8,543 bases of DNA from Hyphomicrobiales bacterium (GTDB taxonomy: Bacteria > Pseudomonadota > Alphaproteobacteria > Rhizobiales > Kaistiaceae): contig JAFKJZ010000476.1 of the NCBI GenBank assembly GCA_017305815.1, forward strand, positions 746-9,288, given 5' to 3'. Under the pieces are notes generated by a model. The model was not told where the DNA came from and made no database searches. It saw nothing but the letters and a program-made list of their open reading frames with translations. The position numbers and the translations under genes are program-made. Of the stretch, positions 1-6,731 are shown one piece after another. Position 1 is the stretch's first letter. Every line of letters starts with the position of its first letter.

Positions 1-556
1 CGAAGGCCTCGCCGTCGAGCTTGCCGAGGTAGGAAATGGTCAGGCGATCGCCGTCGGCAGCCGCGCCATCCTTGGCAGCGTAGTCGGCCGAATCGCGGGC
101 GAGCCGCTTGATCTCGCCGTCGACTTCCTCGTCGGTGACTTCGGCGACCGGACGCTCGATCTTGACGCCCTTGAAATCGCCGAGCTCGAACTTCGGCAGG
201 ACCTCGTAGGTCATCGTGTAGGCGAGATCCTTCTTGCCCTCGAGCACGGCGCCGGCATCGGCCTCGTCCTCGGGCAGATCGAAGCTCGGCTGCATCGCAG
301 CACGCTCGCCGCGCTCCTCGAGCGTCTTGCGGGCGTTCTCGTTCAGCACGTTCTGGACGATCTCAGCCATGGCCGACTTGCCGTAGATGCGGCGCAGATG
401 CGCCACCGGCACCTTGCCCGGACGGAAGCCCTTGAGCTGGACCTGGCCCTTCATCTCTTCCAGGCGCGCCGAAAGGCGGCTGTCGAGTTCGGTCGCCGGG
501 ACCACGATCTTGAGTTCACGTTTCAGGCCCTCTGCGAGGGTCTCGGTCACCTGCAT
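1..556 (-). CDS. tig: Trigger factor, N-terminal 185 residues (3' part beyond window)
   Basis: Trigger factor is the ribosome-bound chaperone and prolyl isomerase that meets nascent chains at the exit tunnel. I translated the minus strand from the ATG at 556-554. It opens MQVTETLAEGLKRELKIVVP and carries the ribosome-docking signature GFRPGKVP at residues 43-50, which is diagnostic of the family. The N-terminal ribosome-binding domain covers about residues 1-115. The sequence then enters the start of the FKBP-type PPIase domain (TISYLGKLDGEAF) and runs off the window after 185 complete codons of a protein that is usually about 450 residues. The Shine-Dalgarno signal is weak: the leader just before ATG reads GACAGAAAGCGCTGAAC. 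The gene begins 75 bases downstream of tRNA-Leu on the same strand. I see no terminator between them, so read-through from the tRNA promoter is possible. Identity is seen directly; the domain limits come from family knowledge. Confidence 0.96.
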   Translation of the reverse strand, partial: MQVTETLAEGLKRELKIVVPATELDSRLSARLEEMKGQVQLKGFRPGKVPVAHLRRIYGKSAMAEIVQNVLNENARKTLEERGERAAMQPSFDLPEDEADAGAVLEGKKDLAYTMTYEVLPKFELGDFKGVKIERPVAEVTDEEVDGEIKRLARDSADYAAKDGAAADGDRLTISYLGKLDGEAF

Positions 557-631
557 GTTCAGCGCTTTCTGTCTTGATCCGATCGGTCTTTGGCGTTTCG
601 CCCGGCTGCATTCACGGCTTATTCCGGACGT

Positions 632-716
632 TGGTGCGGGCGGAGGGACTTGAACCCCCACGGCGCAAGCCACTGGAACCTAAATCCAGCGTGTCTACCA
701 ATTCCACCACGCCCGC
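632..716 (-). tRNA. tRNA-Leu (anticodon UAG), CCA encoded
   Basis: The reverse complement folds as a class II tRNA of 85 bases including the encoded CCA (632-634). The acceptor stem pairs GCGGGCG (716-710) with CGCCCGC (642-636), with discriminator A at 635. The anticodon stem is CTGGA/TCCAG (689-685 with 677-673) around the loop TTTAGGT, so the anticodon is TAG at 682-680, which reads CUN leucine codons. The T arm has GGTTCAAGTCC-type sequence, and the D loop contains TGGTAGA. A long variable arm is present between the anticodon and T stems, as expected for leucine. No T-run terminator follows; tig begins 75 bases downstream. Confidence 0.97.
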
Positions 717-755
717 AATAACCGGTCGCGGCTAGGCTCCGGCCAAGGTGGCGCC

Positions 756-783
756 TCTATAGCACTAGCGGTCGCAGGGTCAA
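756..783 (-). promoter_or_regulatory. Probable sigma-70 type promoter of tRNA-Leu
   Basis: On the minus strand, TTGACC (783-778) and TATAGA (761-756) are separated by 16 bases, a good match to the housekeeping -35/-10 consensus. Transcription would start near 749, giving a leader of about 33 bases before the mature tRNA end at 716. The TGA inside the -35 box is the stop codon of nnr (782-780), so the promoter begins inside the upstream gene. This is a sequence match only. Confidence 0.72.
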
Positions 784-2252
784 ACGAAAAGCCGCATGAA
801 CACACGGGGAAGCGCGTTGGCGTGATCTTCCGCAATCAGGCCGCGCCCCAGCACCGCTCCCGCCTCGCCATGCAGCCAGACCGCCGCGCCCGCTGCCTCG
901 AAAGCGGGCATGCCCTCGGCGACTAGGCCGAGGATGATGCCGGCGAGCGTGTCGCCCGAACCGGCCGTGGCGAGATAAGGCGGCGCATTGTCGGCAATCA
1001 TCGCCCGGCCGGACGGATCGGCGACGGTCGTGTCCGCCCCCTTGAGCAGGACGACCGCGCCCGAACGGGCCGCCGCCTGGCGGGCGCGGTCGAGCTTGCC
1101 GGGAAGCGCGGCGAGATCGGGAAAGAGACGCGCGAACTCGCCGTCATGCGGGGTCATCACCACCGGCGCCGGCCGGCCGGCGATCCGCGCGAACAATTGC
1201 TGCGGCTCCGCCTTGAAGGCGGAAAGGCCATCGGCATCGAGGACCACGGCCGCCGGGGACGCCAGCGCCGCCTCGACCAGAGGCCGCGCCACCTCGATCG
1301 CGCCGAGGCCGGGCCCGAGGCCGACCGCGTTGAGCCGGCGATCGGAAAGGAGCGCCGCCAGGCCGTCGGCGCCGTCCATCCGCTTCAGCATGACGGCCGT
1401 AAGATGGGCGGCGTTGACCGCCAGCGCATCCGGCGGCGATGCGAGCGTCACCAGCCCCGCCCCGCTCCGCAGCGCCGCATGCGCCGCGAGCCGCGCCGCC
1501 CCGGTCTGCGTCATGCCGCCGGAAACCACCACGGCATGGCCGCGGTCATATTTGTGGCCGTCGACCTTCAGCACCGGCAGAGACGGCAGCCAGGCCTCGG
1601 GGCGGTTAACAGCGGCCTTGGGCGCGATCCGCTCCAGCACCGCCTCGCGGATGCCGATGTCGGCGACCGTCAGCCGGCCCACATGCACCCGGCCCGGCAT
1701 CAGCACATGGCCAGGCTTCGCGCGGAAGAAGGTCACGGTCTCGGTCGCCCGCACGGCGACGCCCAGAACCTGGCCGGTCTCGCCCTGGATGCCGCTCGGC
1801 AGGTCGACGGCGACGATGCGCGCCCCGGAGCGATTGATCGTCTCGATGGCGCGCGCCGCCTCGCCGCCGATCTCGCGATCGAGGCCGGCGCCGAACAGCG
1901 CGTCGACGATGACGCCGCTACCATGAAAATCGAGTTCGGCGAGCGGCACGACCTCGCCGCGCCAGGCAGCGGCCGAGAGCGCCGCGTCCCCCTTCAGCCG
2001 GTTGAGCCCGCCGAGCAGGCCGAGTTGCACGCGGTAGCCGCGCCCGGCCAGGATGCGCGCCGCGACGAAGCCGTCGCCGCCATTGTTGCCGGGGCCGCAG
2101 GCAATGGCGATTCGCGCGCCGAGCGGCGAGCGCGCCACCACGTCGGCGACGGCCCGCCCGGCCGTCTCCATCAACTCGATCCCCGGCGTTCCCGCGGCGA
2201 TCGTCAACCGGTCCGCCTCGGCCATCTCCGCCGGCGTCAAAAGCTCGATCAT
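780..2252 (-). CDS. nnr: Bifunctional NAD(P)H-hydrate epimerase / ADP-dependent NAD(P)H-hydrate dehydratase
   Basis: Nnr (YjeF) repairs hydrated NADH and NADPH in the cytosol. The N-terminal half epimerises R-NAD(P)HX, and the C-terminal half dehydrates the S form using ADP. The protein is 490 residues, normal for the fused bacterial enzyme. The YjeF_N domain covers about 1-215, with GPGNNGGDG at 53-61 and AVDLPSGI at 148-155. The ribokinase-like dehydratase domain covers about 225-490, with GLGPGLG at 311-317, TPHDGEFARL at 367-376 and ATAGSGDTLAG at 428-438, where Asp434 is the likely catalytic base. I chose the ATG at 2252-2250 (MIELLTPAEMAEADRLT) because it matches the family start and has GGTGGAG just upstream, although the spacer is short. 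An in-frame ATG at 2330 would add 26 residues without family character. The 206-base gap to the divergent gene at 2459 shows no recognisable gene or clear promoter. Confidence 0.95.
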   Translation of the reverse strand: MIELLTPAEMAEADRLTIAAGTPGIELMETAGRAVADVVARSPLGARIAIACGPGNNGGDGFVAARILAGRGYRVQLGLLGGLNRLKGDAALSAAAWRGEVVPLAELDFHGSGVIVDALFGAGLDREIGGEAARAIETINRSGARIVAVDLPSGIQGETGQVLGVAVRATETVTFFRAKPGHVLMPGRVHVGRLTVADIGIREAVLERIAPKAAVNRPEAWLPSLPVLKVDGHKYDRGHAVVVSGGMTQTGAARLAAHAALRSGAGLVTLASPPDALAVNAAHLTAVMLKRMDGADGLAALLSDRRLNAVGLGPGLGAIEVARPLVEAALASPAAVVLDADGLSAFKAEPQQLFARIAGRPAPVVMTPHDGEFARLFPDLAALPGKLDRARQAAARSGAVVLLKGADTTVADPSGRAMIADNAPPYLATAGSGDTLAGIILGLVAEGMPAFEAAGAAVWLHGEAGAVLGRGLIAEDHANALPRVFMRLFV

Positions 2253-2458
2253 GCTCTCCACCCATCTGCCGAGCACGGGCGCCCTGCAGCCCGCCCTGTC
2301 GCCCGGGCAGAGTGGAGCGGCACCGGCCATATCGCAACCGCGTTGCCGGCAGGATCGGTGGCCGCGACGAAGCCACCCGCGGCGCCATCGGCGAGGTTGT
2401 TCATTTTCCGTGCTGCGGTAAGTTCTCCGCCGACATCATTCGGAACAGGGACACGCGC

Positions 2459-2890
2459 ATGACCGCCCTCATCAAGATCAACGACAAGCTCTCCGTCGCC
2501 GGACAGATCGAACTCGAGGATTTCGCCACGCTGGCCGGGCTCGGCTTCAAGGCCGTCATCAACAATCGCCCCGAGGGCGAGGAGCCGACGCAGCCGGCAT
2601 CGGCCGAGGAAGCCGAGGCCGCGGCGAAGAACGGGCTCACCTATGCCCACATTCCCGTCACCGGCCCGTCGATCCGCGAGCAGGACGTGCGCGACCTGCA
2701 GGCGGTGCTGGCGAAGACGGACGGCCCGGTGCTGGCACATTGTCGCAGTGGAACGCGCTCGCTGACCCTCTTCGCCATCGGCGAGGTGTTGGATGGCCGC
2801 ATGAAGCGCGAGGATCTGCCGGCTTTCGGCGCCAGCCACGGCCTCGACATGCGGGGCGCCGACGCCTGGCTGGCACGCAACGGCCACTGA
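2459..2890 (+). CDS. TIGR01244/DUF442 family sulfurtransferase (rhodanese-like, single domain)
   Basis: A 143-residue cytosolic protein of the DUF442 family, the same domain found at the N terminus of bifunctional Blh sulfurtransferase-dioxygenases. It starts MTALIKINDKLSVAGQIE and contains the family segment FKAVINNRPEGEEP (30-43). The active loop is AHCRSGTRS, with Cys95 and Arg100. A Cys followed by four residues and Arg is the six-residue loop of rhodaneses, not the CX5R loop of tyrosine phosphatases, so sulfur transfer is more likely than phosphatase activity. The start at 2459 is supported by CAGGG at 2446-2450 with an 8-base spacer. An in-frame ATG at 2312 would add a 49-residue stretch unlike the family. 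No Blh metallo-beta-lactamase-like dioxygenase domain follows, so this is a stand-alone version. It lies 234 bases upstream of glnB on the same strand, but a sigma-54 promoter in that gap argues for separate control. Its physiological substrate is unknown. Confidence 0.85.
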   Translation: MTALIKINDKLSVAGQIELEDFATLAGLGFKAVINNRPEGEEPTQPASAEEAEAAAKNGLTYAHIPVTGPSIREQDVRDLQAVLAKTDGPVLAHCRSGTRSLTLFAIGEVLDGRMKREDLPAFGASHGLDMRGADAWLARNGH

Positions 2891-2924
2891 TTGCCGGGCG
2901 CGCCGCGCAACTGATGCCAGCTTG

Positions 2925-2952
2925 TTGATCAATTGCCTATAAATTGATCAAT
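2925..2952. repeat. Two TTGATCAA palindromes spaced 19 bases
   Basis: TTGATCAA occurs at 2925-2932 and 2944-2951. The second copy extends to the 10-base palindrome ATTGATCAAT (2943-2952). Centre-to-centre spacing is 19 bases, close to two helical turns, in a short AT-rich patch. The pair lies about 110-137 bases upstream of the predicted glnB start of transcription, the distance expected of enhancer-type sites. The binding protein is unknown, and the palindromes do not match the usual NtrC consensus. Confidence 0.45.
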
Positions 2953-2967
2953 ATTCAGATGGCTTTT

Positions 2968-2980
2968 GCGCGATACGCGC
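2968..2980. promoter_or_regulatory. GC-rich dyad upstream of the sigma-54 promoter, weak candidate enhancer site
   Basis: GCGCG-ATA-CGCGC is a perfect dyad with 5-base arms. Its centre lies near -88 relative to the predicted sigma-54 start, the usual distance for NtrC enhancer sites. The sequence departs from the enteric NtrC consensus (GCAC...GTGC), so its identity as an NtrC site is a guess based on position. Confidence 0.25.
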
Positions 2981-2998
2981 TATGATGCGGTGCGATAA

Positions 2999-3463
<465 letters not shown>

Positions 3464-3475
3464 CTCTTTCATTCC

Positions 3476-3497
3476 GCCGACAGATGTGATTGTCGGC
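3476..3497 (+). other. Hairpin in the glnB-glnA intergenic region
   Basis: GCCGACA (3476-3482) and TGTCGGC (3491-3497) form a perfect 7-base-pair stem around an 8-base loop. It lies 13 bases after the glnB stop and is flanked on both sides by the direct repeat ATTCC (3471-3475, 3498-3502). No T-run follows, so it is not a typical intrinsic terminator. A second small stem, CCGGC-CCA-GCCGG, lies at 3508-3520. Possible roles are mRNA processing, attenuation or protection of one cistron. Confidence 0.5.
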
Positions 3498-3577
3498 ATT
3501 CCCTCCCCCGGCCCAGCCGGTTCCTGCTTGCCTCAGCCACGACCGGGCACAATTCCCCTGATAGAAGGAAGAAACTG

Positions 3578-4987
3578 ATGACGACCGCGAAAGACGTCCT
3601 GAAGCTCATCAAGGAGCAGGACGTGAAGTATGTGGACTTCCGGTTCACGGATCCGCGCGGCAAGTGGCAGCACGTGACGTTCGACATCGGCATGATCGAC
3701 GAAGAGATCTTCGCCGAAGGCACGATGTTCGACGGCTCCTCGATCGCCGGCTGGAAGGCGATCAACGAGTCCGACATGCTGCTGATGCCCGATCCGTCGA
3801 CCGCCGCGATCGACCCGTTCTTCGCGCAGTCCACGCTTTCGATCGTCTGCGACGTACTCGAGCCGTCGACCGGCGAAGCCTATGACCGCGACCCGCGCGG
3901 CATCGCCAAGAAGGCCGAGGCCTACCTGAAGCAGACCAAGATCGGCGACACGATCTATGTCGGCCCGGAAGCCGAATTCTTCGTTTTCGACGACGTCAAG
4001 TTCTCGGCCACCCCGTACAACACGGGCTTCAAGCTCGACGACATCGAGCTGCCGACCAACTCGGACACCGACTACGAGAGCGGCAACCTCGGCCACCGCG
4101 TCAAGACCAAGGGCGGCTACTTCCCCGTCCCGCCGATCGACAGCCTGCAGGACATGCGCGGCGACATGCTCGCAGCGATGCAGTCGATGGGCGTCGTCGT
4201 CGAGAAGCACCACCACGAAGTGGCTTCGGCCCAGCATGAGCTCGGCGTCAAGTTCGGCACGCTCGTGACGATGGCCGACCACATGCAGATCTACAAGTAC
4301 GCGATCCACAACGTCGCGAACTCGTATGGCAAGACCGCCACCTTCATGCCGAAGCCGGTCTATGGCGACAACGGCTCGGGCATGCACGTGCACCAGTCGA
4401 TCTGGAAGGAAGGCAAGCCGGTCTTCGCCGGCAACGAATACGCCGACCTGTCGGAGACCTGCCTGTACTACATCGGCGGCATCATCAAGCATGCCAAGTC
4501 GCTGAACGCCTTCACCAACCCGCTGACCAACTCCTACAAGCGTCTGGTCCCGGGCTACGAGGCTCCGGTCCTGCTCGCCTACTCGGCGCGCAACCGTTCG
4601 GCTTCCTGCCGTATCCCGTTCGCGACCTCGCCGAAGGCGAAGCGCGTCGAAGTCCGCTTCCCGGATCCGGGTGCGAACCCCTACCTCGCCTTCGCTGCCA
4701 TGCTGATGGCCGGCCTCGACGGCATCAAGAACAAGATCCATCCGGGCGCCGCGATGGACAAGAACCTGTACGACCTGCCCCCGAAGGAACTGAAGAAGAT
4801 CCCGACGGTCTGCGGTTCGCTGCGTGAAGCGCTCGCCTCGCTCGAGAAGGACCACGCCTACCTGCTGGAAGGCGGCGTCTTCTCGAAGTCGATGATCGAC
4901 GCCTACATCGAGCTCAAGATGGAAGAAGTCATCCGCTTCGAGCACACCCCGCACCCGGTCGAATTCGACATGTACTATTCGGTCTGA
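3578..4987 (+). CDS. glnA: Type I glutamine synthetase
   Basis: GlnA joins ammonia to glutamate using ATP and is the main ammonium-assimilation enzyme. It works as a cytosolic dodecamer. The 469-residue length is normal for the GSI-beta class. The N-terminal beta-grasp domain includes FDGSSIAGW (51-59), whose Asp52 corresponds to the ammonium-site aspartate. The catalytic domain shows [31 protein letters not shown] and NRSASCRIP, which are the metal, ATP and glutamate-binding segments. [10 protein letters not shown] places the adenylylation target at Tyr398, so activity is expected to be switched by GlnE under PII control. The start at 3578 is preceded by AAGGAAG (3565-3571) with suitable spacing. 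It follows glnB by 114 bases and is closed by a strong terminator. I see no separate sigma-54 match in the 114-base gap, so transcription probably depends on the glnB promoter and possibly a weak internal one. Confidence 0.98.
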   Translation: MTTAKDVLKLIKEQDVKYVDFRFTDPRGKWQHVTFDIGMIDEEIFAEGTMFDGSSIAGWKAINESDMLLMPDPSTAAIDPFFAQSTLSIVCDVLEPSTGEAYDRDPRGIAKKAEAYLKQTKIGDTIYVGPEAEFFVFDDVKFSATPYNTGFKLDDIELPTNSDTDYESGNLGHRVKTKGGYFPVPPIDSLQDMRGDMLAAMQSMGVVVEKHHHEVASAQHELGVKFGTLVTMADHMQIYKYAIHNVANSYGKTATFMPKPVYGDNGSGMHVHQSIWKEGKPVFAGNEYADLSETCLYYIGGIIKHAKSLNAFTNPLTNSYKRLVPGYEAPVLLAYSARNRSASCRIPFATSPKAKRVEVRFPDPGANPYLAFAAMLMAGLDGIKNKIHPGAAMDKNLYDLPPKELKKIPTVCGSLREALASLEKDHAYLLEGGVFSKSMIDAYIELKMEEVIRFEHTPHPVEFDMYYSV

Positions 4988-5009
4988 CCGGACCCGGATG
5001 CAGTATCAG

Positions 5010-5040
5010 CGGGGCGCCTTCGGGCGCCCCGTTTCGTTTC
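5010..5040 (+). terminator. Rho-independent terminator after glnA
   Basis: CGGGGCGCC (5010-5018), loop TTCG, GGCGCCCCG (5023-5031) make a 9-base-pair stem closed by the very stable C(UUCG)G tetraloop, followed by the T-rich GTTTCGTTTC. It ends the glnB-glnA unit 22 bases after the glnA stop. Confidence 0.9.
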
Positions 5041-5044
5041 AAGT

Positions 5045-5066
5045 CCGATCGCCAGCCGATCGCCAG
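5045..5066 (+). repeat. 11-base tandem duplication before the thioesterase gene
   Basis: CCGATCGCCAG occurs twice head to tail (5045-5055, 5056-5066), between the glnA terminator and the ribosome site at 5072. It looks like a small slippage duplication; no function is evident. Confidence 0.5.
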
Positions 5067-5081
5067 CTTTCAGGAACCACG

Positions 5082-5489
5082 ATGACCGCCCAGAACGCGC
5101 CGGACTTCCCGCACCAGACGACCATCCCCGTCATCCGCACCATCGCCATGCCGCACGACACCAACCCGGCCGGCGACATCTTCGGCGGCTGGCTGATGTC
5201 GCAGATGGATCTCGGCGCGAGCACGATCGCGACCCGGCGCGCGCGGGGCCGCACGGTGACGGCATCGGTGGATGGAATGTCGTTCCTGAGCCCCGTCTTC
5301 GTCGGCGACGAAGTGACGATCTACGGGCGCATCCTGTCGACGGGCCGCTCGTCGATGCGCGTCTTCGTCGAGGCCTGGCGGCGCAACCGCCAGAGCGACG
5401 AGGTCACCAAGGTGACCGAGGCGACCTTCACCTTCGTGGCGATCGACGCGACCCGCAAGTCGCGACCGCTGCCGCCGGAAGAGGGCTGA
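5082..5489 (+). CDS. YciA-like acyl-CoA thioesterase (hotdog fold)
   Basis: A 135-residue cytosolic single-hotdog enzyme that probably hydrolyses acyl-CoA to free acid and CoA. The family core is clear: MPHDTNPAGDIFGGWLMSQM (23-42), followed by Asp43, the likely catalytic acid on the hotdog helix as in YciA/HI0827. The strands TASVDGMSFLSPVFVGDEVTI and STGRSSMRVFVEAW form the sheet that lines the acyl tunnel. I chose the ATG at 5082 because AGGA (5072-5075) sits 6 bases upstream. An in-frame ATG at 4998 would place the glnA terminator and the tandem duplication inside the gene and is rejected. The enzyme is of normal length and shows no unusual residues. It stands alone between the glnA terminator and a convergent lactonase gene. 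Its substrate chain length cannot be read from the sequence. Confidence 0.9.
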   Translation: MTAQNAPDFPHQTTIPVIRTIAMPHDTNPAGDIFGGWLMSQMDLGASTIATRRARGRTVTASVDGMSFLSPVFVGDEVTIYGRILSTGRSSMRVFVEAWRRNRQSDEVTKVTEATFTFVAIDATRKSRPLPPEEG

Positions 5490-5512
5490 CGCGCGCTCCG
5501 ATAGGAGAAAGG

Positions 5513-5614
5513 CCCTCGCCCACCCCTCTCCCGCGAGCGGGCGAAGGCGTTTGGGCCGGCGCCAGGGCGGGCGACTGCTCCCTCCCCCGCTCGCGGGAGA
5601 GGGTTGGGGCAAGG
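5513..5614. repeat. Large GC-rich inverted repeat between convergent genes
   Basis: The perfect core is 18 bases: CCCTCTCCCGCGAGCGGG (5524-5541) against its reverse complement (5586-5603), separated by 44 bases. With about four mismatches the arms extend to 29 bases (5513-5541 and 5586-5614). It fills the gap between the thioesterase stop and the lactonase stop, so it may serve as a bidirectional transcript end. Each arm also contains a small internal palindrome (CCCGCGAGCGGG). The sequence resembles the scattered intergenic palindromes common in Rhizobiales genomes, so it is probably one copy of a dispersed family. Confidence 0.75.
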
Positions 5615-5640
5615 ATCTTCGAACCTCGCCCCTTGAAAAG

Positions 5641-6519
5641 CTAGACGTCGCGGAAGCGCGAGACCGGCGAGCCGGCGACCGGCGACGTGCCGATGAAGAC
5701 GGAACCCGTCAGCGGCCAGCGCTGCAACTGCTCCTCGGTCCGGCCGTCGCGCAGGCTGGTCAGGAACAGGGTCTTCATGTCCGGGCCGCCAAAGGCCGGC
5801 ATGGTCGGCGCGGCGGCGGGAACGTCATAGCTCGCCAGCAGTTCGCCCTCCGGCGAGAAGCGGTTCAGCTTGGCGCCCGAGACGCCGGCGCTCCAGTAGC
5901 AGCCCTCGGCGTCCGTGGCGCCGCCATCCGGCCGGCCGATCGTGTCGTCGAGCACGGCGATGCGCTTGCGATCGCTGATTTCGCCGGTTGCCGGATCCAG
6001 GCTCCAGCGGTCGATCCAGGGGCCGCGCGAATCCGAATGGAACATCGTCCGCCCGTCCGGGCTGAAGGCGAGACCGTTCGACACCATCAGGCCGTCGACC
6101 TTCTTCTCGACGGTGCCGTCCGGCGAGACGCGGTAGAGCGCGCAGACCGGCTGGCGATTCGCGTCCATGCTGCCGACCCAGAAGCAGCCATCCGGCCCGA
6201 CCTTGCCGTCGTTCAGGCGCGTATCGGGCATGTCGGCCTCGATTTCGGCCAGCGTCCGGCTGTCACCCGTCTCCGGATCGAAGATCACGACGCTGTCGCG
6301 CAGCGCCACGACGAACCGGCCGCTCTCGGTCAGGCCGAACGAGCCGACCACGGTCGGAAAGCGCCACACCTGCGTCTCCCCCGTGGCGAGGTCCACCGCG
6401 TGGATCGCCTTGTCGGGGATGTCGCAATAGAGCAGCCGGTTGTTGCGATCGTCATAGACGGCACTCTCGGCAAGCTGGTGCAGGGTGGGAACGAGCGGGC
6501 GAAGGCCGAGATCCGTCAT
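5641..6519 (-). CDS. SMP-30/gluconolactonase/LRE family lactonase, probable aldarolactonase
   Basis: A 292-residue six-bladed beta-propeller of the SMP-30 family, which hydrolyses sugar lactones with one divalent metal ion. The metal ligands align with human SMP30: Glu18 (LAESAVYDD), Asn148 (VSNGLAFSPDG) and Asp198 (GRPDGGATDAEG). Substrate-binding Arg101 and Asn103 lie in DTRLNDGKVGPDG. The usual EGP near Glu18 is ESA here, a minor departure. I chose the ATG at 6519-6517 because GGAG (6530-6527) is 7 bases upstream. An in-frame ATG at 6558 would add 13 unlike residues. No signal peptide is visible, so it is cytosolic. It is divergent from the DapA-like and udh genes across 212 bases. Udh products are aldarolactones, so opening galactaro- or glucaro-lactone is the best guess. 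A gluconolactonase or arabinolactonase role cannot be excluded. Confidence 0.88.
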   Translation of the reverse strand: MTDLGLRPLVPTLHQLAESAVYDDRNNRLLYCDIPDKAIHAVDLATGETQVWRFPTVVGSFGLTESGRFVVALRDSVVIFDPETGDSRTLAEIEADMPDTRLNDGKVGPDGCFWVGSMDANRQPVCALYRVSPDGTVEKKVDGLMVSNGLAFSPDGRTMFHSDSRGPWIDRWSLDPATGEISDRKRIAVLDDTIGRPDGGATDAEGCYWSAGVSGAKLNRFSPEGELLASYDVPAAAPTMPAFGGPDMKTLFLTSLRDGRTEEQLQRWPLTGSVFIGTSPVAGSPVSRFRDV

Positions 6520-6668
6520 GAAGAGTCTCCAGTTGATTGCAGGGGCGCACCATCGCACGCCCTTTGCTCCGCGTCGACCGCCGCCAGGTGCGGCTTCGAC
6601 CGTTGCAGAGCCCCGGATTTGTCACCTGTCTGCGCAATCCCGATCACGGAATCGCGAAATGCACGGAT

Positions 6669-6691
6669 TTCGGTCGCCAGAACGGACCGAA
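6669..6691. promoter_or_regulatory. Inverted repeat TTCGGTC-N9-GACCGAA, candidate operator
   Basis: Perfect 7-base arms (6669-6675, 6685-6691) are separated by 9 bases in the divergent gap. It directly adjoins a second inverted repeat. Such dyads between divergent catabolic genes are often regulator sites; the regulator is not in the window. Confidence 0.4.
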
Positions 6692-6693
6692 TA

Positions 6694-6710
6694 TGTAATA
6701 ATAAATTACA
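6694..6710. promoter_or_regulatory. AT-rich inverted repeat TGTAAT-N5-ATTACA, candidate operator
   Basis: TGTAATAATAAATTACA has perfect 6-base arms and stands out as an AT-only patch in GC-rich DNA. It ends 10 bases before the GGAG ribosome site of the DapA-like gene, so a bound protein would block that gene's promoter or start. The TAATAAT core could also serve as a -10 element, but I see no convincing -35. GntR- and LacI-type sugar-acid regulators use similar short dyads; no family can be assigned. Confidence 0.45.
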
Positions 6711-6731
6711 AGTTGATGTCGGAGCCGTCAG

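Noticed and set aside
387..653. 88-residue plus-strand frame over the tig start and part of the tRNA
   Set aside because: It overlaps tig antisense and runs into the tRNA-Leu gene.
2253..2458. Possible remnant of a VOC/glyoxalase-like gene on the minus strand (a peptide like AATDPAGNAVAIWP appears near 2330-2370)
   Set aside because: The resemblance to the DPxGNxxxLW ending of such proteins covers only a dozen residues, with no supporting sequence upstream; chance is the simpler explanation.
1146..2462. 438-residue plus-strand open frame antisense to nnr
   Set aside because: Its composition (Arg, Ala, His, Gly, Pro rich) is that of a GC-rich shadow frame, and nnr motifs occupy the opposite strand throughout.
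2891..2910. Terminator after the sulfurtransferase gene (TTGC...GCAA stem)
   Set aside because: The stem is short, with a GC palindrome inside and no T-run after it.
3464..3577. Separate sigma-54 promoter for glnA
   Set aside because: No GG-N10-GC pair with surrounding consensus is present in the glnB-glnA gap.
3533..4954. 473-residue open frame antisense to glnA
   Set aside because: It exactly shadows glnA, is rich in Arg, Val and Asp from GC-rich codon complement, and has no family motif. glnA in the other strand is unmistakable.
4998..5081. Longer start for the thioesterase at 4998
   Set aside because: The extension would translate through the glnA terminator and the tandem duplication, and the ATG at 5082 has a proper ribosome site.
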